NCBI RefSeq assembly: GCF_900104575.1
Contig: NZ_LT629731.1
Location: 4,102,712 to 4,166,711 of the forward strand
Reading direction: 5' to 3'
Source of the DNA: Bacillus tuaregi
GTDB taxonomy: Bacteria > Bacillota > Bacilli > Bacillales > Cytobacillaceae
Length of the DNA stretch: 64,000 bases
The position numbers and the translations under genes were made by a program. Shown here piece by piece: positions 26,447 to 35,320 of this stretch. The notes under the pieces are model-generated. The model was not told the origin of the DNA. It did not search any database and worked only from the letters and a program-made list of their open reading frames with translations. Every line of letters starts with the position of its first letter. Within the stretch, counting starts at the first letter, position 1.

Positions 26447-27195
26447 TTGTTACGTCCTTTCCATTTATAAGGAAGCTTCACGATCGTTTCAGGCTCTTTC
26501 ATGTCCTTTAAATACTCAAGGCAATCTACTAGTATTTGTCTTTGCATCATGACCTCACCTGCTTTCCCAAAGCTGCGCCCGAGTGGGAATTTTATTTGTA
26601 ATGCCCTTGGAACTCTAACCTTTCTAGTTAAATGGCCGAGATGTGAAATGGAAATGGTCGGAATCCCTGCTTCCTCAATTGCATATTGAATCAATCCCAC
26701 GGATTGATGACATATATATCAGCCTGGGTTTAAAATAACCGCATCCACCTTTTCTTCCTTAAGCCGCTTGATAATCATGGGTATGCTTTCTTCAATCAAT
26801 GGGTTCGTGTCTGGTATATACCCCATCAATCCATAATTTGTTGGTGCCACATTACCAATGATTCCTTCAGCTACTAATTCTTTTAATCGTGTTAATGGAA
26901 AAACACAATTAATATCCTGATCAGCATCTGTTCGGTCATAATGGGTGTGACTAATCATCAAATCTTCCTCACTAAGGTCTGCCGGGAGAAATCTAATGGT
27001 ATGGTCCCCAGCATCGACATCGAATACCTCTTGTGTTTTTAGATGAACACCTGATGTTGTCACAAGCGCAATAACCGATTCGTTCGCAGGCTTTTTATAT
27101 ACGGTAAAAGGAATATCACCTTCAATTGTTTGCACCATATTCTGAGCCTTTAATCCAACCACAGACTCAATCAGCTTATTGCCTGATAGCTTCAT
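26443..27195 (-). CDS. GrdB-family redox protein with in-frame UGA: candidate selenoprotein
   Basis: Two open segments in the same frame are joined by a single TGA at 26721-26719. With the UGA read as Sec the product is 250 residues; Sec is residue 159 in DAVILNPG-U-YIC-HQSVGLIQ, a UxxC motif at the place where glycine/sarcosine/betaine/proline reductase B-type proteins carry Sec or Cys. The part beyond the UGA (AIEEAGIPTISIS, PRALQIKFPLGRSFGKAGE) is family sequence. A perfect 8-bp stem with GTG loop starts 10 bases after the UGA. The start is ATG 27195 behind AGGAGA, overlapping the upstream gene by 20 bases. The next gene overlaps the true end. A nonsense mutation of a Cys codon is the alternative. 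Confidence 0.8.
26690..26721 (-). promoter_or_regulatory. Sec UGA codon with bacterial SECIS-like hairpin
   Basis: UGA is at 26721-26719. ATCAATCC (26708-26701) pairs perfectly with GGATTGAT (26697-26690) over the loop GTG. The loop begins 18 bases after the UGA and has G first, in line with the known bacterial SECIS pattern (short apical loop with G early, roughly 16-37 bases from the UGA). Confidence 0.65.
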
Positions 27196-28195
27196 GACGT
27201 GCTTCTCTCCTTTCAATAAGCCAAAATAATCCACCTATCGCACTTGATATCGTAACAAGAAAGAAAAATAATAGCGAAACGGACAATGCGATTCCTTGTG
27301 GTACCCCAAGACCTTGGAAGAAAAAAACATAACCAGCCTCCCTGACTCCAAGACCATTAAGAGACACAGGCAGCATTGTGATGACTGAAATTAGGGTAAT
27401 AATGACTAATAAGTGAAGAAACGGAATATCGATTCCAAAACTTAAGAATAATAAATCATTGATCCACGCCATTCCTATTTGAAAAAGCAGAGATAGTAGA
27501 AGTATCATTCCCCACCATTTCCAGCTCTCGGTTCGATAATCCATAGCCTTTTCTCCAACACCTCTTATAGCCTGTTTTCCTTTTATAAGGGAGCTGTTTA
27601 TTTTTCCGAGGATCGTTGTTGTTTTAGGCTGAATGGAATGATGAATATCCTTTTTCAGCCAATGCTTGATTAGCAAATAACCTATTATACTTACTGCAAG
27701 CAGAATGCATAATGAGATGATATAGGGTCTTGATTGATCCATGAATAAAGCAGATATGAGAACGATTCCAACTAGAGCCAGGCCGCTTGTTAATCGTTCG
27801 AATAAAACAGATGCAGTCGCTGTCGATACAGTTGTATTTTTACCTAAATAATAGATCCTGACCACATCTCCGCCTACACTCCCCGGCATAAAATTGTTAA
27901 AGAATAATCCAATATAATATAGCTGTCCTAATTTTGCCATTGATGTATATTTATTCGAACTCTGTTTACTTGAACTATCTACAAGCATTTTCCACTTCCA
28001 AATACTCGTCAGTACGGTTATTTGTATCGCAATAAACGCTGCACATAGAAAAAGGGGAGAGCCCTCCTTCATTACACGAAGGGCCTCTTCCCACTCAATC
28101 ATTAGCATTAACCAAACCATTAATCCTGCGCTTACTGCCATTCTTAAGATTAATTGGATTCGAGATTTTGCTTTTTCTATTTTTTCGTGACTCAT
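27176..28195 (-). CDS. YbhN/UPF0104-type membrane protein (MprF flippase-like domain)
   Basis: The 339-residue protein has about eight membrane helices and the family motifs FFNNFMPGSVGGDVVRIYYL and LPVSLNGLGVREAGYVFFF (cores NNFMPGSVGGD and NGLGVREAG). This is the lysylphosphatidylglycerol synthase transmembrane domain family, thought to flip or translocate lipids. It overlaps the upstream gene by four bases and the GrdB-like gene by 20. Confidence 0.88.
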   Translation of the reverse strand: MSHEKIEKAKSRIQLILRMAVSAGLMVWLMLMIEWEEALRVMKEGSPLFLCAAFIAIQITVLTSIWKWKMLVDSSSKQSSNKYTSMAKLGQLYYIGLFFNNFMPGSVGGDVVRIYYLGKNTTVSTATASVLFERLTSGLALVGIVLISALFMDQSRPYIISLCILLAVSIIGYLLIKHWLKKDIHHSIQPKTTTILGKINSSLIKGKQAIRGVGEKAMDYRTESWKWWGMILLLSLLFQIGMAWINDLLFLSFGIDIPFLHLLVIITLISVITMLPVSLNGLGVREAGYVFFFQGLGVPQGIALSVSLLFFFLVTISSAIGGLFWLIERREARHEAIRQ

Positions 28196-29367
28196 TGGAC
28201 CTTAGCCCCCTTTTTACCCTTCAAAAATGCATCCAGTTTTGGTTTGAAGATTATGCCCAATACAGCTAAAGCAATGACAACTGTAAACAGGGTAAATAAT
28301 ATTTGTACCGTTCCTGTGGCCGTTTCACCAAGATAGGAATATAGAATCGTAGCCGGCAACTGCCCAAGACCTGTTGCCCAGAAAAAGGACCAAAAGCGTA
28401 TGGACGTAACCCCTGCAGCATAGCTGACCATATCAAAGGATACAATCGGCAGAATTCTTGCTAAAAACACGGAATGTTTACCATACTTATCAAAGAAAAG
28501 ATCCCACCACTGCAGCGCCTTTTTTGAAACGATTTTTTCTACAACAGGGCGTCCTAAAAATTTAGCAAGATAGAAGCAAATGATGGCTCCCAGCATGGCA
28601 CTGCTCCAAGACAGAATAGCACCATAGAACCAGCCGAATAAAAGTCCATTTGCAAATGTAATGACAAATGCCGGAAGAGGTGCCATAACGGATTGAAACA
28701 CCATTAATAATCCTGAAATAACCGCCGCTAAAGGTCCAAATGAAAGCAAGAAATCACGAAAGCCCTCCACATCAGCATTCTTTAAGTAAACAACAGAGCT
28801 ATTGACAAGGTCATTAATTGAACCTTGGCCCAAGTAGAAAATTAAAAATACCCCCAGCAACCCGAAAAATGCCATCATTCCATATCTGCTAGACGACGAA
28901 AGCCTGTTCCAGTCCATATTTGGGTTACTTTTAATGGTCAGCGGGGTTTTCCGTGCTACCAAAAGCGAAACAACACCGACTAGTAAAGCTATTACTAAAG
29001 CAATATTCATTCCACCTAAAGATACCGCATTCTCAAGAAACAATCCCTTACGCACCATAAAGGCTGGCATGATAGATAAACTTCCATTCATTATATGAAT
29101 GATTATGATAATAGCAAAACTAACACTAGTTGCAATAGGACCGACTACCTTTTTCTCCCATAATGATAGATTCTTCGCATTCATAAACAACCTTGCAAAG
29201 TAAAACCACAGCCCGGCCAAGAGGCTAAACGTAATCATAACCTCGCTGTCAAAACGCATATCAATAAATTTACTTTGCATGATTAAGGTTGTAACCGCAA
29301 CCCCCATGATTAGATAAAGAAAAACAGCTGCTAGCAAATGAATGATTGTTTGAAAGAAAAATTTCAT
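28192..29367 (-). CDS. TVP38/TMEM64 (VTT-domain) membrane protein, YdjX/YdjZ-like
   Basis: The C-terminal half (about 215-375) has the VTT pattern: FANGLLFGWFYGAILSW, FYLAKFLGRPVVEK, FLARILPIVSFDMVSYAAG and WATGLGQLPATILYSYLG. The N-terminal 200 residues add about six membrane helices not present in YdjX/YdjZ. The family is linked to lipid handling and membrane homeostasis. In E. coli ydjX and ydjZ flank ydjY; here the gene follows the YdjY-like gene by 15 bases. Confidence 0.85.
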   Translation of the reverse strand: MKFFFQTIIHLLAAVFLYLIMGVAVTTLIMQSKFIDMRFDSEVMITFSLLAGLWFYFARLFMNAKNLSLWEKKVVGPIATSVSFAIIIIIHIMNGSLSIMPAFMVRKGLFLENAVSLGGMNIALVIALLVGVVSLLVARKTPLTIKSNPNMDWNRLSSSSRYGMMAFFGLLGVFLIFYLGQGSINDLVNSSVVYLKNADVEGFRDFLLSFGPLAAVISGLLMVFQSVMAPLPAFVITFANGLLFGWFYGAILSWSSAMLGAIICFYLAKFLGRPVVEKIVSKKALQWWDLFFDKYGKHSVFLARILPIVSFDMVSYAAGVTSIRFWSFFWATGLGQLPATILYSYLGETATGTVQILFTLFTVVIALAVLGIIFKPKLDAFLKGKKGAKVQ

Positions 29368-29382
29368 TTTATCACCCGATTT

Positions 29383-30073
29383 CTAGAAATTGTAAGTCAA
29401 GATAACAGCCGTTCCGTCCTCAGGAAGTACATCAGGATCACCGTGGAATTCTGCTGCTCCGCTTTCAAATGCTCCTACTGGCTGGTTAGCATTACTAATA
29501 ATTCCAACAGGACAGCTGTCAAAGCACATGAAGCAGCCAGTTACCTTATCAGCTGCTGCATCATAGTTACCGCCAAAATGATACTCAAGCTTCTTTCCTG
29601 TGCTATCAACCTACCTCATTGATATCATACTCTTTGCCAGCGCCTTCCCATGTAATGCTGACATTTACCTTGTCACCCTTAATGAATTTTCCTTCTGCAG
29701 TTTCTTCAAATTCCTTGCTCGCATCTCCGCCTTTATCAACCGCTGGAGTACCGCCAAGCTTCATTAAAGCCTCATTGAATAATAGAGGATCTGCATATGT
29801 TTTGAATACGGATTGGTCGCCATATTTTCCTTCCACCCAGTTCGCTCCATGACGTGTTGGTGTGACAAGATATTTTCCGTTGACTGTTGCATAAATCTGC
29901 ACCATTTTCTCTTCTTCGTTGATAACGATAGGATTTTCCTTACTTACTTCAACGCCTTCTTCTGCAGAAACCAGTGTAAGCTTCTCCGCTGCCTCGTTAT
30001 TCGAGCATGCTGCTAAAACATTCATTGCCAGTAATCCTGTTAATAGGACAATAGATAATTTTGTGAGTTTCAT
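29383..30073 (-). pseudogene. YdjY-like lipoprotein, frameshifted near its C-terminus
   Basis: A lipoprotein signal (MNVLAACSNN) leads to a domain with KMVQIYATVNGKYLVTPTRHG, VFKTYADP and KVNVSITWEG. The frame stops at 29606 after DINEVG. In the next frame the sequence continues as VDSTGKKLEYHFGGNYD, TGCFMCFDSCPVGI, FHGDPDVLPEDGTAV to a stop at 29383, 15 bases before the next start. The Cys segment CxxCxxxC is ferredoxin-like, as in YdjY. One extra G near 29610 explains it. The protein may be truncated and inactive, or the base may be a sequencing error. Confidence 0.75.
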
Positions 30074-30144
30074 ATATTGGACCTCTTTTACAAATTTAAT
30101 TGACCCAAAGTGTTGCTAGAAAAGCTTTTTTTCAAGGCAGTGAT

Positions 30145-30334
30145 CAAATTCGCTCGTAGAATTTGCGTCCGGATTTTTATAGAGCTTGCTCGATAAACTA
30201 CCTTAAAAAAATCCGTGACATCCGCCGGAGGCTTAACTTCATTCAGCCGGGGTTTGTACCCCCACTGAATCGAAGTACTATTTGCATTCATCCCCCACTT
30301 GTAGAAGTGGAGGACTTCTGCTGAATGTAGTTAA
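30145..30334 (+). repeat. Dispersed structured repeat, copy D
   Basis: The short type, about 190 bp, just upstream of the ydj/ynj-like operon. Its second hairpin reads TTATAGAGC/GCTCGATAA. The 3' arm has GAATGTAGTTAA, one change from the others. The first hairpin is CAAATTCG/AGAATTTG. Confidence 0.92.
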
Positions 30335-30341
30335 AGTACAA

Positions 30342-30490
30342 TGTTGATTTTCCAGCAGGTTGATTGTAGTGGATGGCAAGAAGACTCCCGCGGGAGAAGC
30401 GAGGCAGTCGAGACCCCTCAAGACACGTAGTACCGAAGAGGATCGGCGGTCACCCGCAGGAAAGCGAAGTGCCTGGAACGAAAATCAACA
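30342..30490. repeat. MITE-like 149-bp repeat with terminal inverted repeats
   Basis: The ends TGTTGATTTTCCAG and GAACGAAAATCAACA are imperfect inverted repeats. Inside is CTCCCGCGGGAGAAGCGAGGCAG and CCGCAGGAAAGCGAAGTGCCTGG, GC-rich and hairpin-prone. I recognise this type as a common dispersed element of Bacillaceae genomes. It lies next to repeat copy D, before the ydj/ynj-like operon. Confidence 0.75.
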
Positions 30491-30703
30491 CTCCTGTTTA
30501 ACAGAGCCTTTTTCAAAAAAATAATTTTGTGACATATATCACAATTATATACATGTTCTTATTTATACTATTAGTAGAATAGCATTAGGCTTATTGCTTG
30601 GTTCACCTTCATTATATAGAACCAATATATTTATTAAAACATGATTTTATAGATGAAACATTTATTAATCTATCGATTTTATAGATATTACTTTACAAAC
30701 ATA
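30491..30703. other. AT-rich spacer between two minus-strand operons
   Basis: No gene is seen. It lies upstream of the two repeats and may contain the original promoter of the ydj/ynj-like operon; I cannot place one with confidence. Confidence 0.4.
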
Positions 30704-30738
30704 AAAACACAGCATATCGTTAAATATGCTGTGTTTTT
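30704..30738 (-). terminator. Terminator of the FAD oxidoreductase gene
   Basis: AACACAGCATAT and ATATGCTGTGTT form a perfect stem over six bases with A/T runs on both sides, so it works in both directions. Confidence 0.9.
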
Positions 30739-30745
30739 ATAATTT

Positions 30746-32089
30746 CTATAGGACCATATGGACTTCCATTAGTTGTTTTTGTAATTCTTTTACATCTACT
30801 CCCGCAGGGGTCACACCCGTTGAAAGAGCAAGTGCTGCTGCTGTTCCGGCAGCCTGTCCAGTTGCCATTGCACTTGGTGTTAATCGAGTGGTTGCGATTG
30901 CTTCATGAGTGGCGGACATGCAGCGTCCGGCGACTAAAAGGTTATCTATCCCCTTTGGTACTAGACTGCCGTACGGAATATCAAACGCACCATCCCCTTC
31001 TACCCATGCCACCTGCATCCCGTTTCCACTAGGGGCATGAATATCAATAGGGTAGCCACTTTTTGCAATCACATCGTCAAACTTCCGTCCTGCGATGACA
31101 TCCTCTTTTGTTAAAATATATTTCCCTTCAATGCGCCGAGACTCACGAACCCCGATTTGTGCTCCTGTACTTGAAATCGTAGCCATCTCAAAGCCCGGTA
31201 TCCACTTTCTCAAAAAGTCCGCTACCATCAGAACCTGCTTACGGCCCTCATACTCTGCCTTCGTTAAGTCTTCTATTTTTGTGGCATCAAGTCCCTGCAC
31301 TCTTGTCATATTCACAAGTACCTCATCCTCTGCCGGCCCCGCAAAGAATAGGACTTGATCACGGTTGATTGGAAGATTCGCTTCCTTCCATTCCTTATAA
31401 AATCCCTGTACAGCTGTCAATGGGAGTTCTTTTAGCTCTGCAAACGGAGTTTTTGGGAAAAAATTGTCCGGATTCTGAAGCATCGCCTCTTTCACCTGCT
31501 CTAAATCCACCCCCCGCATTCTAAACTTCATCGTTAGCGGCTGTGTCATCTGATCCTCATCTCGACCCATCAGCGTCTTTGCACCAGATAAAAACGCGAC
31601 GTCCGCATCACCCGTTGTATCAATAAACATTCCAGCATGGATATGCTTCCGCCCTGATTTTGTCGTAATCTCTATCGATTGAATTTGCCCATTTTCAACC
31701 ACCACCTGGTCGACAAAGCTATGAACCATTAAATCTACGCCCGCCTCCTCCAGCATTTCAACTGCAAGCACCTTATATACCTCCGGGTCATATGGTGTCA
31801 CACTATACGTAAAGCCGCATGTATCACGAAGATGACCTGGTGAAGCACCGCGCTCCTTTAAGCGTTGGACGATTTCCTCTGCAATCCCCTTAATCACTTG
31901 TGTTCCGTCTTCAGTATGAAACGTCATCCATGGATAAACACCTGCAATGGTAGACATACCACCAAGGAAACCATGTCTTTCTATTAATAATGTTTTTTTA
32001 TCTTTACGTCCTGCGGCAATGGCTGCATTGATACCAGCAGGTCCCCCGCCTACAACGACAATATCGTACTTATGATGTGTCATATTCAT
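30746..32089 (-). CDS. FAD-dependent oxidoreductase (FAD_oxidored family)
   Basis: An N-terminal Rossmann motif VVVGGGPAGINAAIAAG binds FAD, followed by LIERHGFLGGMST. The FIDTTGDADVA and GRCMSATHEAIATTR segments are the second and third FAD signatures. The 447-residue length is normal. Substrate unknown. It is divergent from the maltose-type PTS operon across a region with three palindromes, so a shared regulator and a role in the same sugar pathway (for example a glucoside oxidation step) are possible. Confidence 0.85.
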   Translation of the reverse strand: MNMTHHKYDIVVVGGGPAGINAAIAAGRKDKKTLLIERHGFLGGMSTIAGVYPWMTFHTEDGTQVIKGIAEEIVQRLKERGASPGHLRDTCGFTYSVTPYDPEVYKVLAVEMLEEAGVDLMVHSFVDQVVVENGQIQSIEITTKSGRKHIHAGMFIDTTGDADVAFLSGAKTLMGRDEDQMTQPLTMKFRMRGVDLEQVKEAMLQNPDNFFPKTPFAELKELPLTAVQGFYKEWKEANLPINRDQVLFFAGPAEDEVLVNMTRVQGLDATKIEDLTKAEYEGRKQVLMVADFLRKWIPGFEMATISSTGAQIGVRESRRIEGKYILTKEDVIAGRKFDDVIAKSGYPIDIHAPSGNGMQVAWVEGDGAFDIPYGSLVPKGIDNLLVAGRCMSATHEAIATTRLTPSAMATGQAAGTAAALALSTGVTPAGVDVKELQKQLMEVHMVL

Positions 32090-32184
32090 TTGCCTCCTAT
32101 AGAAAAAATCGTTACTAATTATGTTTCATTTACCTTTATAGTAGCCGATACTAACCGACTGTTTCTATAGATGAGGGCAAGCTT

Positions 32185-32226
32185 AAAACATGTTTCAAAC
32201 GTTTTCATAAATGAAAAACATGTTTT
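32185..32226. promoter_or_regulatory. Operator-like palindromes between divergent genes
   Basis: AAAACATGTTT (32185-32195) and AAAACATGTTTT (32215-32226) are exactly 30 bp apart, three helical turns, with AAACGTTT (about 32197-32204) between. They lie in the gap between the FAD oxidoreductase and the PTS gene. RpiR regulator sites are a fair guess. Confidence 0.5.
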
Positions 32227-32270
32227 AATAACCCGCCTTTACCAAAACTATTATGCTATAGTGACAGTGT

Positions 32271-32284
32271 TGAAAGCGTACGCA
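32271..32284 (+). promoter_or_regulatory. Putative cre site before the PTS gene
   Basis: TGAAAGCGTACGCA matches the cre consensus at all but two positions and lies about 40 bases before the start, in the usual place for CcpA repression. Confidence 0.45.
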
Positions 32285-32322
32285 ACATATACACGAAGGA
32301 GTTCTTTAACGGAGGTTCTTAT

Positions 32323-33948
32323 ATGAAAAAGAAATTGCAAAGTTATTTCTCGCTACTAGGTCGTTCCTTTCTAATGGCAGTTGCAGTCATGTCATTTTTC
32401 GTTTTGCTGCTATCCTTGGGGGCTGTTCTAAAAAACCCACATTTTATTGAAGCCGCTCCATTTCTAGGAAACACAGCAATCCAATTTATTGCCAATGCTT
32501 TAAGTGAATCCGGACTTGTTGTCATCCGATTTATGCCGCTTGTATTCGCGGTTTCTATCGCTATCGGCATGTCGGAAAAAGGTACAAAAGAGCTCGCTGC
32601 TTTTTCAGCCTTAGTCGGTTACCTATTTATGATTACCTTCTCAGGCTTGACGATGTCCGCCTTTAATATGACGCTGCCGCCAACGGTTGCTGTTGGGGAC
32701 AACAATCTTGTCAGCATTTCTCAAACACTTGAAATGAGAAAAGCGATGCAAACGATGATTCTCGGTGTTCAAACGATTGATACCGGAGTTCTTGGAGGGG
32801 TTATTGTTGGTACGGTTGCCGCTTGGGCAACGAAGCGTTATAAAACGAAAACATTACCGATGATTTTTAGCTTTTATCAAGGTAAGCATTTCCCCCCCAT
32901 TGCAACAGGCTTTATCTTTATGCTCGTTGGAATTGCGATTCCGTTTGTTTGGCCGTTTATCGGTGGCGGCATATATAACACAGCAGAGCTTGTAACAGGT
33001 GCTGGTGTGGTCGGGTCCTTCCTATTTGGTTTTATTGAAAGAATTTTAATTCCAACCGGCCTTCACCATGTTTGGTACTCATTAGCCCACTTTACACCTG
33101 TCGGCGGAACGGTCGAAATCTGTGGGGAAGTCTTTACCGGAACAAAAGCTATTACGACCGGAGCACTTGGCTGCGGTGATTACACTGGCGATTTATCCGA
33201 TATCACACGCGTTTGGCTTGGCCAAGGTGCAACACCAATCAAGGTATTTGGTGTTCCAGGAGCCCTACTCGGCATTTACCTAGCTGCCAAAAACAAAAAT
33301 CGAGCAAAGGTAATTGCAATTTCAGCTGCAAGTGCCAGCTTCTTCGCTGGTGTGACTGAGCCGTTTGAATTCTTATTCATGTTCTTAGCTCCTGGATTAT
33401 TTGTCATCCATGCAGCACTAACCGGTTTATCCTTTGCCGTACTTGATCTATTAAATGCCTCTTATTTAGGAGGAAACAATATCATCGAGCTTCTATTCAA
33501 CGGGGTCTTCCAAGGACATAAGTCCACATGGATTCCGGTCGTTTTAGTCGGTATAGCGATGTTCTTCATCTACTTACTTACCTTTAAGTGGTACATTGAA
33601 AAGTTCAATGTTATGACACCAGGTCGTGAGCCTGATGAGGATACAGAAGAAGTTTTACAAGCTGAATTAGAAGCATCAAAGCTGATTCGCTCTAAAGTGG
33701 ACAAGAAAGAAGTCGCTCTTAGCTTAATTAAGCATCTTGGCGGCAAGGACAATATTAAAGAATATACCAACTGTATTTCACGCTTGCGTGTCTTTGTCCA
33801 TGATCCATCATTGGTTGATTCCGAAGCACTGAGGAAAGTTCCTGATTCGCTTGGAATGTCCCAACCTTCAGATGAAGAATTTCATATTGTGTTCGGAATG
33901 AAGGTTTCTGAATACCGTGATGCAGTTGATTTGCAATTTGAACAATAA
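32323..33948 (+). CDS. malP: PTS alpha-glucoside transporter EIICB (MalP/GlvC-like)
   Basis: The first 430 residues are an EIIC channel with ILIPTGLHHVWYSLAHF and AGVTEPFEFLF, hallmarks of the glucose/maltose superfamily. A linker (TPGREPDEDTEE) leads to an EIIB domain with the phosphorylated Cys in YTNCISRLRVFV. It lacks EIIA, so it would borrow one. It imports and phosphorylates maltose or a related alpha-glucoside. GGAGG precedes the start. The next gene encodes the matching 6-phospho-alpha-glucosidase. Confidence 0.85.
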   Translation: MKKKLQSYFSLLGRSFLMAVAVMSFFVLLLSLGAVLKNPHFIEAAPFLGNTAIQFIANALSESGLVVIRFMPLVFAVSIAIGMSEKGTKELAAFSALVGYLFMITFSGLTMSAFNMTLPPTVAVGDNNLVSISQTLEMRKAMQTMILGVQTIDTGVLGGVIVGTVAAWATKRYKTKTLPMIFSFYQGKHFPPIATGFIFMLVGIAIPFVWPFIGGGIYNTAELVTGAGVVGSFLFGFIERILIPTGLHHVWYSLAHFTPVGGTVEICGEVFTGTKAITTGALGCGDYTGDLSDITRVWLGQGATPIKVFGVPGALLGIYLAAKNKNRAKVIAISAASASFFAGVTEPFEFLFMFLAPGLFVIHAALTGLSFAVLDLLNASYLGGNNIIELLFNGVFQGHKSTWIPVVLVGIAMFFIYLLTFKWYIEKFNVMTPGREPDEDTEEVLQAELEASKLIRSKVDKKEVALSLIKHLGGKDNIKEYTNCISRLRVFVHDPSLVDSEALRKVPDSLGMSQPSDEEFHIVFGMKVSEYRDAVDLQFEQ

Positions 33949-33983
33949 TCGAACGAAAAAAATAGAAGAGGTGCATATACATC

Positions 33984-35306
33984 ATGAAAACATTTAAAAT
34001 TGCTGTAGCCGGTGGAGGCTCTACTTATACACCAGGGATTGCCAAGGCGTTAATGCTAAAAAAAGATGAGTTTCCTATCAGTGAAATTCGATTATATGAT
34101 GTTGATGCTGAGCGTCAACGCAAGGTCGCTTTAATGACAGAGAAAGTGGTAGCAGAATTTGATGACAACGTAAAAGTTAGTCACACAACCAATCCAAAAG
34201 AGGCGTTTGAAGGAGCAGACTTTATCTTTGCCCAGCTGCGTGTCGGAGGAAATGCGATGCGTGAAAAGGATGAAAAAATCCCATTCAGTCACGGTGTTGT
34301 TGGCCAGGAAACATGCGGGCCTGGCGGTATGGCATATGGCTTGCGTACAATTGCGCCAATGATTGAGCTATGTGATTTCGCAGCAGAGCACGCTCCGGAA
34401 GCATGGATTATCAATTACTCCAATCCGGCTGCAATCGTTGCCGAAGCCCTTCGCAAAGAACGTCCGAATGCAAGAATTCTTAACATTTGTGACATGCCAA
34501 TTGGGATGATGCTGCGTATGGCAGAGATTTTGGGAGTAGAAAAGGATGAAATTGAAGTTGATTATTTTGGCTTAAATCACTTTGGCTGGTTTACAGATGT
34601 TTACGTAAAAGGCGAAAGCAGAATGGAGGAGCTGCGCGAGTATATGAGTGTCAATGGACTCGTTACTCCAGCACAATCAAAGGATTTACAGCACTCGGAT
34701 GTGGACTGGATTAAAGCACATACAAATGTAGCTAAAATGCTTCAACTTTTCCCTGAGTATATTCCAAGCTCTTATCTTCAATACTATTTGATTCCTAAAA
34801 CAGTTGTTGAGCAAACAAATCTAGACTATACAAGAGCGAACCGTGTAATGGATAATCGCGAGAAGAACTTATTTGATTCGATTGCACAGTTGGAAGAAAC
34901 CGGAGAACTAAAGGAAGGCTTCAATGTCGGAGTACATGGTACTTTTATTGTTGATGTAGCTATGGCTATTGCCTATGATAAACGCGAACGCTTCCTGTTG
35001 ATTGTCGAAAACAATGGCGCGATTCCAAATTTACCGGATGATGCTATGGTTGAGATTCCAGCGTATGTAACAAACAGAGGACCTGAACCAATCCGCTTAA
35101 ACCCTATCAGCCTATTCTATAAAGGCTTAATTGAGCAGCAGCTAGCATCAGAGAAGCTCCTTGTTGAAGCAGCCATTGAAGGGTCTTACCAAAAGGCATT
35201 ACAGGCTTTTGCCCTAAATAAAACCTTTCCTTCCGCAGAGGTTGCGAAAATCGTCCTTGATGACTTAATTGAAGCAAACAAAGAGTTTTGGCCTGTATTA
35301 AACTAA
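33984..35306 (+). CDS. malA: 6-phospho-alpha-glucosidase (GH4, MalA/GlvA-like)
   Basis: The 440-residue protein starts with the NAD-binding VAGGGSTYTPG. VVGQETCGPGGMAYG, NYSNPAAIVAEA, ILNICDMPIG and YFGLNHFGW are GH4 signatures; the Cys and His bind the divalent metal. The ends (LLEANK-like EANKEFWPVLN) match B. subtilis MalA closely from memory. GH4 enzymes cleave by transient oxidation with NAD. It follows malP by 35 bases. Confidence 0.92.
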   Translation: MKTFKIAVAGGGSTYTPGIAKALMLKKDEFPISEIRLYDVDAERQRKVALMTEKVVAEFDDNVKVSHTTNPKEAFEGADFIFAQLRVGGNAMREKDEKIPFSHGVVGQETCGPGGMAYGLRTIAPMIELCDFAAEHAPEAWIINYSNPAAIVAEALRKERPNARILNICDMPIGMMLRMAEILGVEKDEIEVDYFGLNHFGWFTDVYVKGESRMEELREYMSVNGLVTPAQSKDLQHSDVDWIKAHTNVAKMLQLFPEYIPSSYLQYYLIPKTVVEQTNLDYTRANRVMDNREKNLFDSIAQLEETGELKEGFNVGVHGTFIVDVAMAIAYDKRERFLLIVENNGAIPNLPDDAMVEIPAYVTNRGPEPIRLNPISLFYKGLIEQQLASEKLLVEAAIEGSYQKALQAFALNKTFPSAEVAKIVLDDLIEANKEFWPVLN

Positions 35307-35320
35307 CTATTTTAATAGAC

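Noticed and set aside
29606-29611. UGA at the early stop of the YdjY-like gene as a second Sec codon
   Set aside because: The next codon in that frame is TAG, so reading UGA as Sec would gain nothing; the family sequence continues in another frame.
30088-30291. Open frame beginning MNANSTSIQWGY
   Set aside because: Repeat copy D; see the other repeat frames.
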